Below are positions 10,421-18,436 of a DNA stretch of 64,000 nt, in pieces; the stretch's first letter is position 1; each line of letters starts with the position of its first letter. A program made the translations under genes and the position numbers. The stretch is taken from assembly GCA_963702955.1 (NCBI GenBank), contig OY969774.1, forward strand, positions 1,240,001-1,304,000, in the 5' to 3' direction. The stretch is from VRUE01 sp963702955 (GTDB taxonomy: Bacteria > Actinomycetota > Thermoleophilia > Solirubrobacterales > 70-9). The notes under the pieces were generated by a model, which did not search any database, was not told the origin of the DNA, and worked only from the letters and a program-made list of their open reading frames with translations.

Positions 10421-10900
10421 CTACGCGGACTCGATCTTGGTGATTTTGAATTTCTTCTTCGGCCCGCGCGGCACCTCGACCGTGACCACGTCGTTGCGCT
10501 TGTGGCCGATCAGGGCTTTGCCGATCGGCGACTCGTTGGAGAGTTTCTGCTCCAGCGGGTTGGCCTCGGTCGAGCCGACGATCTGGAACTTCTGCGAGTC
10601 GCCCGTCTTCTGGTCTTTGACGTGGACGATCGAGCCGAAGCCGACCTCGTCGGTGTCGACTTCCTTCTCGTCGATCACCGTGGCGCGGCGCAGCCGCTCC
10701 TCGAGCTGGGCGATCCGCCCCTCGAGCAGCGCCTGCTCGTTCTTGGCGTCGTCGTACTCGGCGTTCTCGGAGATGTCGCCGAATTCGCGCGCCTCCTTGA
10801 TCCGTTCGGCCACCTCGCGCCGTTTGACGGTCAACAGGTGCTCGATTTCCTCTTTGAGCTTCTCGAGCCCTTCCGGGGTGATTACGGCCTGCCGAGTCAC
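10421..10900 (-). CDS. greA: Transcription elongation factor GreA
   Basis: GreA stimulates transcript cleavage by backtracked RNA polymerase. The 159-residue product has the N-terminal antiparallel coiled coil (residues 1-75, with GLEKLKEEIEHLLTVKRREVAERIKEAREFGDISENAEYDDAK, whose DISENAEYDDAK tip is the family signature) and a C-terminal globular domain containing SPIGKALIGHKRNDVVTVEVP. The ATG at 10900 is preceded by a long untranslated leader with a strong terminator-like hairpin at 10954-10996, so greA may be controlled in its own leader. Confidence 0.96.
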   Translation of the reverse strand: MTRQAVITPEGLEKLKEEIEHLLTVKRREVAERIKEAREFGDISENAEYDDAKNEQALLEGRIAQLEERLRRATVIDEKEVDTDEVGFGSIVHVKDQKTGDSQKFQIVGSTEANPLEQKLSNESPIGKALIGHKRNDVVTVEVPRGPKKKFKITKIESA

Positions 10901-10953
10901 GTTGCTGCCCTCGCTTTGCTTGCTGGACGGTGGGAGACGTCGCTCCCAGATCG

Positions 10954-10996
10954 AAAAAACGCCCGGGTGCGACGCCTAAGCGCGCCACACCTGGGC
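10954..10996 (-). terminator. Rho-independent terminator between dus and greA
   Basis: Read on the minus strand, GCCCAGGTG pairs with CACCCGGGC (one mismatch) around a GC-rich loop and is followed by six T residues. It ends the coaX-dus transcript and lies 54 bases before greA. A TATAAT sequence at 11010-11015 on the minus strand lies just upstream of it, overlapping the dus stop codon; if this is a real promoter the hairpin would be a leader attenuator for greA. Confidence 0.65.
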
Positions 10997-11010
10997 CGGA
11001 AGTCGCGGGA

Positions 11011-12027
11011 TTATAGCGAGGCGCCGGAGCCGGCACTCAGGGGAATTTGGGCGCCGATCAGCTGCCTGGCGCGGGGCAGGTCGGCGCTGCGCTGAAGCTC
11101 CTCTGCGACCTCGGTCGAGACGCCCAGCGACTCGACGTACCAGGGGTAGAACTTGCGCAGGTAGCGGGCCGCGCGCTGCGGCCCCAGGTGCTCCTCGGCG
11201 CGATCGATCGTCCACAGCAGCTCGGCGACCACCTCCTCGCGCGAGGGCGGCGCGGCGCGGCGGCCGGTCAGCTCCTCGAACAGCCACGGGTTGCCGAAGG
11301 AGCCGCGGGCGATCATCACCGCGTCGGCGCCGGACTCGCGGAAGGCATGGCGCGCCGCGTCGGCGCTGTCGAGCCCGCCGGAGACGATCACCGGCACCTG
11401 CAACCGCTCGGCAAGCTCGCGGGTGAGGGCGTAGTCGGGACTGCCCTTGTGTTTGGTCGTCGCCGGACGCGGATGGAAGCCGATCGCCGCCGCCCCGCCC
11501 TCCTCGGCCAGGCGCACGGCGAGGTCGAAGCCGGAACGGTCGCCGGGCCGCAGCCCGGAGCGCAGCTTCACGGTCACCGGCACGCCGCCGCCCTCGCGGG
11601 CGCCGCGCAGCAGCGCCAGGGCGAGGTCGGGGTCGGCGAGCAGCTCGACGCCGGCGCCGGTCTTGCGCACCTTGCGCACCGGGCAGCCCATGTTGATGTC
11701 GATCAGGTCGGCACCGGCCTCGGCGGCGACCGCGGCGCCGGAGCGCATCACCTCGGGATCGTGGCCGAAGAGCTGCACCGAGACCGGGTGCTCGTCGGGG
11801 TGGATCCGCATCAGCTCGCGCAGGGTGCGCTCGTTGCGGTAGTGCAGGCCGAAGCTGGAGATCATCTCCGAGACCGCGAGCCCCGCCCCGTGCCGCTTCG
11901 CCTGCAGGCGGACGAACCAGTTGCCGATCCCCGCCAGCGGCGCCAGCAGGACGCGGTTGGCGATCTCGACGCCTCCTATTTCGAAAGGGTCGGTGAGCTC
12001 CGGCGGCGTTTTACGTATTTCGTTCAT
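11011..12027 (-). CDS. dus: tRNA-dihydrouridine synthase, DusB-like
   Basis: This flavoenzyme reduces specific uridines in the D-loop of tRNA to dihydrouridine using NADPH and FMN. The 338-residue protein begins with the TIM-barrel FMN-binding region (IANRVLLAPLAGIGNWFVRL), has the catalytic cysteine in DINMGCPVRKVRKTGAG, then VTVKLRSGL and the FMN-phosphate region (IVSGGLDSADAARHAFRESGADAVMIARGSFGNPWLF). Its 5' end overlaps the 3' end of coaX by 17 bases, so the two are probably translationally coupled. Confidence 0.93.
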   Translation of the reverse strand: MNEIRKTPPELTDPFEIGGVEIANRVLLAPLAGIGNWFVRLQAKRHGAGLAVSEMISSFGLHYRNERTLRELMRIHPDEHPVSVQLFGHDPEVMRSGAAVAAEAGADLIDINMGCPVRKVRKTGAGVELLADPDLALALLRGAREGGGVPVTVKLRSGLRPGDRSGFDLAVRLAEEGGAAAIGFHPRPATTKHKGSPDYALTRELAERLQVPVIVSGGLDSADAARHAFRESGADAVMIARGSFGNPWLFEELTGRRAAPPSREEVVAELLWTIDRAEEHLGPQRAARYLRKFYPWYVESLGVSTEVAEELQRSADLPRARQLIGAQIPLSAGSGASL

Positions 12028-12772
12028 GGATGAGACGCAGACCCTTCAGGGTAAGCATCTCGTCGACCTCGTCGATCGTCTCGGTGAAGGGGACGATCGC
12101 CGCGGCGAGGCCGCCGGTGGCGAGCAGGCTGACCTCCCCCAGTTCGTCCTCGATCCGGCGCACGACGCCGTCGATCAGCCCGGCGAAGCCGAAGACGACG
12201 CCCGACTGGATCGCGGCGCGGCTGGAGCGGCCGATCGCCGTCTCGGGCTCGGCGAGGTCGATCCGCGGGATGCGGGCCGCCCGTTCGACCAGCGCGGTCA
12301 GCGAGATCTCCAGTCCCGGCGCGATCGCCCCACCGAGGTATTCGCCGTTCTCGGAGACCGCGTCGAAGTTGATCCCGGTGCCGAAGTCGACGACGATGCA
12401 GGCGCCGGCGAACCGCTCGTAGGCGGCGACGGCGTTGACGAGCCGGTCGGCGCCGACCTCGAGCGGGTTGTCGATCCGGATCGGCATCCCGGTCTTCACC
12501 CCCGGCCCGATCGCCAGGCAGGTGGCGCTCATGTAGCGCTCGGTGAGCTGTTCGTACTGGGCTCCGAGCGGCGGCACCACCGAGGAGAAGCAGACCGAGT
12601 CGAGGTCGCCGAACCCGATTCCGCTGAGCGCCAGCATGCCGGCGATCCGCTCCGCCAGCTCGTCGCCGGTCGCCCCGGCGCGGGTCTGGTAGCGCCAGTG
12701 CTCGACCAGGCGCTCGCCGTCGAAGGCGCCGAGGTGGGTCTGGGTGTTGCCGACGTCAACCGCGAGAAGCAC
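12011..12772 (-). CDS. coaX: Type III pantothenate kinase
   Basis: CoaX phosphorylates pantothenate in the first step of coenzyme A synthesis. The protein starts with LLAVDVGNTQTHLGAFDG, which contains the phosphate-binding DVGNT loop, then has SSVVPPL, the IDNPLEVGADRLVNAVAAYE region and VVDFGTGINFDAV, where relatives usually read DFGTATTFD. About 253 residues when started at the GTG at 12772. A longer start (GTG at 12793) would place the start codon one base from the divergent GST-like gene and is less likely. Confidence 0.93.
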   Translation of the reverse strand: MLLAVDVGNTQTHLGAFDGERLVEHWRYQTRAGATGDELAERIAGMLALSGIGFGDLDSVCFSSVVPPLGAQYEQLTERYMSATCLAIGPGVKTGMPIRIDNPLEVGADRLVNAVAAYERFAGACIVVDFGTGINFDAVSENGEYLGGAIAPGLEISLTALVERAARIPRIDLAEPETAIGRSSRAAIQSGVVFGFAGLIDGVVRRIEDELGEVSLLATGGLAAAIVPFTETIDEVDEMLTLKGLRLIHERNT

Positions 12773-12794
12773 GGGGCGATTATGCTGCTTCACG
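12773..12794. promoter_or_regulatory. Compact divergent promoter between coaX and the GST-like gene
   Basis: Only 22 bases separate the chosen start codons. ATTATG (12779-12784), read as CATAAT on the minus strand and overlapping TATGCT (12781-12786) on the plus strand, can serve as a -10 element in both directions, at a distance that would give leaderless mRNAs. No Shine-Dalgarno sequence fits between. This is read from sequence only. Confidence 0.3.
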
Positions 12795-13550
12795 GTGAAA
12801 GCCCGGCTCTACGTCATCCCAGCGTCGCACCCGAGCATCTGCGCGGAGCTGATGCTCCGCCACAAGGGAATCGAGTACAAGCGCACCGACCTGATGCCGG
12901 TGATCTCGAAGCTCGCCCTGCGCGCGCTTGGGTTCCCTCGCACCACGGTGCCGGCGATCAAGCTCGACGGCGACCGCGTGCAGGGCTCGCGCCCGATCGC
13001 CCGCGAGCTCGACCGCCTGCAGCCCGAGCCGCCGCTCTTCCCCTCCGATCCCGACCGCCGCGCCGCGGTCGAGGAGGCCGAGCGCTTCGGCGACGAGGAG
13101 CTGCAGCACCCGCTCCGCCAACTCCTCTGGTGGTCGATCAAGAAGGACAAGGAGCCGCTGCGCAGCTACTCGGAGGGCGCCCACCTGGGTGTGCCGATCG
13201 ACCTGGCGATGCTGACCGCGGCGCCGATCATCACCCTCTCGGCCCGCTTCAACGAAGCGAGCGATGAGAACGCCCGCCGCGCGATCGCCGCCCTGCCGGC
13301 GATGCTCGACCGGATCGACGCCTGGATCGCCGAGGGAGTCCTCAACGGCGAGCGGCTCAACGCCGCCGACTTCCAGATCGCCCCCAGCATCGGCTTGGCG
13401 ATGACCCTCGACGACCTGCGGCCCGCGATCGAAGGGCGGCCGGCCGGTGAGCTGGCGAGACGGATCGTCCCGAACTATCCCGGCAGGACGCCGCCGATCC
13501 TGCCGCCCGCCTGGCTGCAGGTGCTGCGCTCGGCGCCGGCCGCGAGCTAG
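12795..13550 (+). CDS. Glutathione S-transferase-like protein
   Basis: The 251-residue product has an N-terminal thioredoxin-like fold (VKARLYVIPASHPSICAELMLRHKGIEYKRTDLMPV, then TTVPAIKLDGDRVQGSRPIARELD with the cis-Pro and the Gly/Arg glutathione-site-like segment), followed by an all-helical C-terminal domain (about 90-240). No cysteine is found at the usual catalytic position; the residues there are PSICAE with one cysteine. The exact substrate is unknown and actinobacteria often use mycothiol instead of glutathione. The stop codon TAG is part of the CTAG target duplicated by the adjacent IS element, so the gene is intact. Confidence 0.75.
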   Translation: MKARLYVIPASHPSICAELMLRHKGIEYKRTDLMPVISKLALRALGFPRTTVPAIKLDGDRVQGSRPIARELDRLQPEPPLFPSDPDRRAAVEEAERFGDEELQHPLRQLLWWSIKKDKEPLRSYSEGAHLGVPIDLAMLTAAPIITLSARFNEASDENARRAIAALPAMLDRIDAWIAEGVLNGERLNAADFQIAPSIGLAMTLDDLRPAIEGRPAGELARRIVPNYPGRTPPILPPAWLQVLRSAPAAS

Positions 13551-13551
13551 A
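13546..13551. repeat. Target-site duplication, left copy (GCTAGA)
   Basis: GCTAGA is repeated at 14605-14610 on the other side of the IS element. CTAG is the target sequence known for several IS481 family members. This copy provides the TAG stop codon for the GST-like gene and, on the minus strand, the stop of the transposase. Confidence 0.8.
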
Positions 13552-14509
13552 TGTCGAACCCCAACACGTCCCGAACGCGAGCCATAGGCGGCCGGTTGCC
13601 GAGCGCTGAATGGGAGCGTCGCTCGTTGTAGTGCTCGATCCAGTGTGGCAGCGCCTCGCCGCGAGCATCGCTTGAGGCGTATTCGAGTGCGTAGGCCCAC
13701 TCCCGCATCAGCGTCTGGTGGAAGCGCTCGACCTTGCCGTTGGTGCGCGGCGTGTAGGGCCTGATCTTCAGGTGGGAGATCGCCCTGCGGTCCAGCAGCT
13801 CGGCGAGGGCCTTGCTCTTGGTGTAGCTGAAGTGGTTGTCGGTCATCAATCGCTCGATCGCGATCCCGCGCCTTTCGAACCACTCGAAAGCACGACGGGT
13901 GAAGGCGGCGACGGTCTCGGCTCGCTCGTCGTCGTGGATCTCCGCGTAGGCCAGGCGCGAGCAGTCATCGACGATCGAGTGCACGTACTCCCAGCCGACC
14001 CGCCGCGAGCGCCGACGGCGGTCCCCGGTCAGCGCATGGCCGGGTTCCCCGAAGCGGCCGAACTTCTTGACATCCATGTGCAGGAGGTTCCCGGGACAGG
14101 GCCACTCGTAGCGGACCACCGCCGGGGGCTCGGGTCTCGGTCGGCGAGAGCAGCCGCCGCGCCGCAGCACGCGGTGCACGGTCGAGTGGGGGCGCTTGAC
14201 GTCGGGCTCATCAGCCAGCCGCCGCGGGCTCCAGCCGGTCTGCTCGCGGCGCTCGCAGATCTTCCTCGCCTCCTCCTCGGGCACCTGGGCGGGGCTGCGC
14301 TTGGGGCGCGAGGGGCGGTCGGTGAGGCAGCTGAGGTCGCGGCGGGCATCCTCGCCTGCTTCGCGCCAGCGCGAGACCCAGGTGTGGGCTGTGGATTTCG
14401 CCACGTTCGAGGCGGCCGCGGCCGCCTCGAACGTGAGGCGCTCCTCTTCGACGAGCGCCACCAGGCGACGCCTTCCGTTCGGGGTGAGCGGAGCGTTACG
14501 GTGCTGCAT
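13547..14509 (-). CDS. IS481 family transposase
   Basis: The transposase catalyses insertion of its own element. The frame is 331 residues from an ATG at 14542, but the ATG at 14509 (MQHRNAPLTPNGRRR) lies closer to the helix-turn-helix region and is my choice. An N-terminal HTH (LTFEAAAAASNVAKSTAHTWVSRWR) precedes an rve integrase core with the DDE residues in HMDVKK, MTDNHFS and GKVERFHQ; the last two are 36 residues apart. The C-terminus HYNERRSHSALGNRPPMAR is typical. The TAG stop codon lies in the target-site duplication rather than in the element, as seen in some IS481 members. The gene looks intact. Confidence 0.92.
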   Translation of the reverse strand: MQHRNAPLTPNGRRRLVALVEEERLTFEAAAAASNVAKSTAHTWVSRWREAGEDARRDLSCLTDRPSRPKRSPAQVPEEEARKICERREQTGWSPRRLADEPDVKRPHSTVHRVLRRGGCSRRPRPEPPAVVRYEWPCPGNLLHMDVKKFGRFGEPGHALTGDRRRRSRRVGWEYVHSIVDDCSRLAYAEIHDDERAETVAAFTRRAFEWFERRGIAIERLMTDNHFSYTKSKALAELLDRRAISHLKIRPYTPRTNGKVERFHQTLMREWAYALEYASSDARGEALPHWIEHYNERRSHSALGNRPPMARVRDVLGFDI

Positions 14510-14604
14510 CCGGGTCCTCCTTGAGGTCGTGAGCTTCAGCACCCACAGCCTCTCGGTGGACCCGGACCTATCTCACGGCGTTCGGAACGTCTCTGGGCTC
14601 GTCA
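13552..14604 (-). mobile_element. IS481-type insertion sequence, 1053 bp, apparently intact
   Basis: Imperfect terminal inverted repeats of about 27 bp begin TGTCGAACCCC and TGACGAGCCCA (21 of 27 positions agree) and both arms end in CCGAACGC. A perfect 6-bp GCTAGA duplication flanks the element, so it looks like a clean, relatively recent insertion. It contains a single transposase gene on the minus strand. The insertion point is between two convergent genes, and both keep their stop codons. Confidence 0.88.
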
Positions 14605-14610
14605 GCTAGA
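14605..14610. repeat. Target-site duplication, right copy (GCTAGA)
   Basis: Identical to 13546-13551. On the minus strand this copy provides the TAG stop codon of folK. Confidence 0.8.
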
Positions 14611-15097
14611 GCGAGCCGACGGGCTCGGCACGCTGGCCGAGCCCGAGGGCGGCGAGAGCGACGGACAGACGCGTGCCGTCGGGGAGCTTCAGGTCCGGGT
14701 CTAGCTCTAGGAGCGGGTCGAGGACGAAGCGGCGGCTGGTCACCTCCGGGTGGGGCAGGGTCAGGCGGTCGGTCTTCAGTTCCAGGTCGCCGAGGAGGAG
14801 AAGGTCGATGTCGAGCGGGCGGGGGCCGTGGCGGGGTGCGTCGAGGGTGCGGCCGCGCTCGGCCTCGATCTCCTTGCAGAGGTCGAGCAGGGCCTCCGGC
14901 TCGACCTCGGTGCGGATGCGGACCGCCGCGTTGAGGAAGTCGGCCTGGTCGAGCACCTCGCCGACCGGCTCGGTTTCATAGGCGGAGGAGACCGCCTCGA
15001 CCTCAACCCCCCGCTCGCCGAGCAGCGCGATCGCCGCCCGCAGGTGTCCGGCCCGATCGCCGACGTTCGACCCCAGCCCCAGGTACCCGACCCGCAC
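14606..15097 (-). CDS. folK: 2-amino-4-hydroxy-6-hydroxymethyldihydropteridine pyrophosphokinase
   Basis: FolK (HPPK) transfers pyrophosphate from ATP to the pterin in folate synthesis. The 163-residue protein has the N-terminal YLGLGSNVGDRAGHLRAAI, the FLNAAVRI pterin-site segment, and the signature RHGPRPLDIDLLLLGD with its two metal-binding Asp residues. The GTG start overlaps the folB stop by one base. The stop codon is in the IS target-site duplication. Confidence 0.95.
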   Translation of the reverse strand: MRVGYLGLGSNVGDRAGHLRAAIALLGERGVEVEAVSSAYETEPVGEVLDQADFLNAAVRIRTEVEPEALLDLCKEIEAERGRTLDAPRHGPRPLDIDLLLLGDLELKTDRLTLPHPEVTSRRFVLDPLLELDPDLKLPDGTRLSVALAALGLGQRAEPVGSL

Positions 15098-15525
15098 TAC
15101 GCCTCCTCGCCGTTCTCCTCGTCGTCCTCGTCTTCGCTGCGTTCCTGGGTCACCTCTACGCCGACCTCCTGGATCGCCAGCGGCAGCGGCGGCTCGGGCT
15201 TCGAGGCCCGCACCCGCACCGACTCGCAGCCGAAGCGCTCGATCAGCCGCTCGCCGACCACCTGCGCCAAGCGCTCCAGCGTGCGGAAGCTGCGCTCGGT
15301 CGCGGCGAGGGCGACGATGTCGCAGACCTCGCTGTAGTCGACGGTGTCCTCGATCCGGTCGGTGAGCACGGCGTCGCAGTCGGGGACGTCGAAGGAGATG
15401 TCGAACTCGATCCGCTGGCCGACCTCCTGCTCGGCGTCGCTGACACCATGGTGGGTGAAGATCGAGAGGCCGCGCAGCTCGACCTCGACCCGCGATTCGA
15501 TCCCGCTGTCTTTCGGTTCGTCCAC
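15097..15525 (-). CDS. folB: Dihydroneopterin aldolase
   Basis: FolB converts dihydroneopterin to hydroxymethyl-dihydropterin. The 142-residue product has the family N-terminus VELRGLSIFTHHGVSDAEQEVGQRIEFDISF and the DYSEVCDIV and SFRTLERLAQVVGERL segments. The last 20 residues are acidic (EDEDDEENGEE), beyond the usual length. It follows folP with a 9-base gap, so folP-folB-folK appear to be one unit; folE, often part of this cluster, is not here. Confidence 0.93.
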   Translation of the reverse strand: MDEPKDSGIESRVEVELRGLSIFTHHGVSDAEQEVGQRIEFDISFDVPDCDAVLTDRIEDTVDYSEVCDIVALAATERSFRTLERLAQVVGERLIERFGCESVRVRASKPEPPLPLAIQEVGVEVTQERSEDEDDEENGEEA

Positions 15526-15534
15526 CCGGTGAAC

Positions 15535-16320
15535 CTACCCGAGGATCGCGCCGGCGACCTTCACCGCCTGGGCCGCCTCGGCGACGTCGTGGACGCGCAG
15601 GACGTCGGCGCCCTCGGCGAGGGCGAGAACGGAGGAGGCGATCGTGCCACCGAGCCGGTCGCCGACCTCGGAGCCGTCGATCTTGCCGATGAAGCTCTTG
15701 CGCGAAGTGCCGACGACCAGCGGCCGTCCGAGCTCGCGCAGCTCGCCGAGCCGCCGCAGCAGCTCGAGATTGTGCTCGAGCGTCTTGCCGAAGCCGATCC
15801 CGGGGTCGAGCCAGATCCGCTCCTCCGCGACCCCGGCGGCGATCGCCACTTCCAGCCGCTCGGCGAGGAACGCCTTGACGTCGTCGACCACGTCCTCGTA
15901 GGCCGGCGCCTCCTGCATAGTCCGCGGATCGCCCTGCATGTGCATCAGCACCAGCCCCGCCCCGCGCTCAGCGCAAAGCCCCCCGATCCCCGGATCGCCG
16001 CGCAGAGCGGTGACATCGTTGACGATCGAAGCCCCGGCATCGAGCGCCGCCTCCGCGACCGCCGCCTTCGAAGTGTCGATCGAGACGGTGGCTGTTTCCG
16101 CGAGTCCGGAGACAACGGGGACGACCCGCGCCACCTCCTCCTCAGCGCTCACAGCCTCAGCCCCAGGCCGAGTCGATTCCCCCCCCACATCCAGAATCTC
16201 CGCCCCATCCCGAGCCAGCCCCTCCCCATGAGCAACAGCAGCTCGCGCATCGAGGAACAGGCCCCCGTCGGAGAACGAATCGGGCGTCACGTTGACAACG
16301 CCCATCAGCTTCGGCTTCAT
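15535..16320 (-). CDS. folP: Dihydropteroate synthase
   Basis: FolP condenses the pterin pyrophosphate with p-aminobenzoate, the step blocked by sulfonamides. The 261-residue protein has the first signature MGVVNVTPDSFSDGG at the very N-terminus, the second DVGGESTRPGAE, then VSIDTSKAAVAEAAL, IVNDVTAL, IWLDPGIGFGKTLEHN and the phosphate-binding VGTSRKSFIG. Gene is first of the folate unit and lies just downstream of the nested palindrome that separates it from ftsH. Confidence 0.96.
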   Translation of the reverse strand: MKPKLMGVVNVTPDSFSDGGLFLDARAAVAHGEGLARDGAEILDVGGESTRPGAEAVSAEEEVARVVPVVSGLAETATVSIDTSKAAVAEAALDAGASIVNDVTALRGDPGIGGLCAERGAGLVLMHMQGDPRTMQEAPAYEDVVDDVKAFLAERLEVAIAAGVAEERIWLDPGIGFGKTLEHNLELLRRLGELRELGRPLVVGTSRKSFIGKIDGSEVGDRLGGTIASSVLALAEGADVLRVHDVAEAAQAVKVAGAILG

Positions 16321-16346
16321 CGGCGAAGTATCACCAGCTCGGAGTT

Positions 16347-16439
16347 GGGGCCGTTGGGCGCCTCTCGAACGGGCGGATACTCAAAACGCCGGGCTAATTA
16401 GCCCGGCGTTTGTCCGGGCGAGAGGCGCCCAACGGCCCC
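16347..16439. terminator. Nested palindrome between ftsH and folP, probable bidirectional terminator
   Basis: Two perfect 21-base arms (16347-16367 and 16419-16439, core CCGTTGGGCGCCTCTCG) enclose a separate perfect 28-base palindrome (16384-16411, core CGCCGGGCTAATTAGCCCGG) flanked by A and T triplets. In the minus direction the inner hairpin is followed by TTTTG, which suits termination after ftsH (stop at 16446). The outer arms are longer than a normal terminator needs. I see only one copy of this in the window. Confidence 0.7.
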
Positions 16440-16445
16440 CAGCCC

Positions 16446-18392
16446 TCAGCTGGCGTCCCCACCCGCGTAACCGGGCCGCGGCCGCGGCATCGGCCGAGCG
16501 CCCTCGCGCGCCGCCCGTTCCGGCTCCGGCGCCGGCTCGACCGCCTGCGGCGGCTCCTCCTCGTCGACGAACACCTCGTCTTCGGACTTGCCGGCAAGCA
16601 GGGCGACGAACTGCTCGGCGTCGATCGTCTCCCGCTCGAGCAGGATCTTCGAGATCTGGTCGAGCTCGGGGCGCTTCTCGTTGAGCAGGTCCTTAGCGGT
16701 CTGATGGGCGGACTCGACGATGCGGCGGATCTCGTCGTCGATCTCGCGGGCGATCTCGTCGGAGTAGTCGGGCTCGGAGGAGAACTCGCGTCCGAGGAAG
16801 GGCTGGCCGCGATCGTGGCCGAAGACGCGCGGCCCGAGGCGCTCGGACATACCGAAGCGCATCACCATCTGCTTCGCCGTCTCGGTCACCTTCTCGAGGT
16901 CGTTGGAGGCGCCGGTGGTGATCTCGCCGAAGACGATCTCCTCGGCGGCGCGGCCGCCCAGGGTCATCGCCATCGTGTCGGTCAGCTCGGCGCGGCTGGT
17001 CAGGAACTTGTCCTCGGTCGGCAGGCTGATCGTGTAGCCGAGCGCCTGGCCGCGGCTGATGATCGAGATCTTGTGGACCGGATCGCAGTTCGGCAGCAGG
17101 TGGCCGACGATCGCGTGCCCGAGCTCGTGGTAGGCGGTTATCAGCCGCTCCTTCTCGCTCATCACCCGGGTCTTCTTCTCCGGGCCGGCGATTACCCGCA
17201 TGATCCCCTCCTCCAGCTCCTTCATGGAGATCTCGCGATTGCCGGTGCGGGCGGTCAGCAGCGCCGCCTCGTTGATCAGGTTGGCAAGGTCGGCGCCGGT
17301 GAAGCCGGGAGTCTGGCCGGCCAGCGTGTCGAGGTCGATCTGCTTGGCGAGCGGCTTGCCGCGGGTGTGGACTTCGAGGATCTTCTTGCGGCCCTTGCGG
17401 TCGGGGCGGTCGACGACGACCTGGCGGTCGAAGCGGCCCGGCCGCAGCAGCGCCGGGTCGAGGATGTCGGGCCGGTTGGTGGCGGCGATCAGGATGATGT
17501 TGTCTTTCATCTCGAAGCCGTCCATCTCGACCAGCAGCTGGTTCAGCGTCTGCTCGCGCTCGTCGTGGCCACCCCCCATGCCGGCGCCGCGGTGGCGGCC
17601 GACGGCGTCGATCTCGTCCATGAAGATGATGCAGGGCGAGTTCTGCTTGGCCTGCTCGAAAAGGTCGCGGACGCGGCTGGCGCCGACCCCGACGAACATC
17701 TCGACGAAGTCCGAGCCGGAGATCGAGAAGAAGGGAACGCCGGCCTCGCCGGCGACCGCGCGGGCGAGCAGCGTCTTGCCGGTGCCGGGCGGGCCGTAGA
17801 GCAGGACGCCCTTCGGGATGCGCGCGCCGAGCGACTGGAATTTCTTCGGGTTCTCGAGGAATTCCTTGATCTCCTGCAGCTCCTGCACCGCCTCGTCGAC
17901 CCCGGCGACGTCGCGAAAGCTGATTTTCGGCGCGTCAACCGACATCCGCTTCGCTTTCGATTTGCCGAAGTTCATCACCCGCGAGCCGCCGCCCTGCATC
18001 TGGTTCATCAGGAAGATCCAGAAGCCGAAGAAGAGGACGAAGGGCAGGATGTAGGTGAGCAGCGAGAGGATTCCCGAGCTGCCCGTCCCGTGCACCTTGG
18101 TCGTGACGTCATTCTGTTCGAGCCTGTCGATCAGGCTTTCTTCGGCGTCGGGCGGGTAGCCGGTGGAGAAGCTTTCGCCGTTCGTCTTCTTGACGTCGAG
18201 GGTGCTGTCCTTGACGTTGACGTTGACTTCTTCGATCGCGCCGCTGGCGATCAGCCCGCTCTTCTGCTTGATCAGTTCGTTGTAGGACGGCGGTTCCGTG
18301 CTCGGCCCGGGGCTGATCACTTTCTGCGCGACGAAGGCGAGGATCACCACCAGAAGGATCGGAAACGCTGCGCTTTTGAAGAAACGCCTCAC
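16446..18392 (-). CDS. ftsH: ATP-dependent zinc metalloprotease FtsH
   Basis: FtsH degrades misfolded membrane proteins and some regulators at the inner membrane. The 648-residue protein has two N-terminal membrane helices (about 8-26 and 108-131) around a small extracytoplasmic domain, the AAA+ domain with Walker A GPPGTGKT (200-207), Walker B FMDEID, the second region of homology ATNRPDILDPALLRPGRFDR and the zinc site HELGH (422-426). The C-terminal tail is Pro/Arg-rich. It follows hpt by 44 bases, in the tilS-hpt-ftsH order common in Gram-positive bacteria. Confidence 0.97.
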   Translation of the reverse strand: MRRFFKSAAFPILLVVILAFVAQKVISPGPSTEPPSYNELIKQKSGLIASGAIEEVNVNVKDSTLDVKKTNGESFSTGYPPDAEESLIDRLEQNDVTTKVHGTGSSGILSLLTYILPFVLFFGFWIFLMNQMQGGGSRVMNFGKSKAKRMSVDAPKISFRDVAGVDEAVQELQEIKEFLENPKKFQSLGARIPKGVLLYGPPGTGKTLLARAVAGEAGVPFFSISGSDFVEMFVGVGASRVRDLFEQAKQNSPCIIFMDEIDAVGRHRGAGMGGGHDEREQTLNQLLVEMDGFEMKDNIILIAATNRPDILDPALLRPGRFDRQVVVDRPDRKGRKKILEVHTRGKPLAKQIDLDTLAGQTPGFTGADLANLINEAALLTARTGNREISMKELEEGIMRVIAGPEKKTRVMSEKERLITAYHELGHAIVGHLLPNCDPVHKISIISRGQALGYTISLPTEDKFLTSRAELTDTMAMTLGGRAAEEIVFGEITTGASNDLEKVTETAKQMVMRFGMSERLGPRVFGHDRGQPFLGREFSSEPDYSDEIAREIDDEIRRIVESAHQTAKDLLNEKRPELDQISKILLERETIDAEQFVALLAGKSEDEVFVDEEEPPQAVEPAPEPERAAREGARPMPRPRPGYAGGDAS

Positions 18393-18436
18393 GAGGGAAA
18401 ATTCAGCGTACCAGGGCGGTTTCGGCGCTCAAGTCG

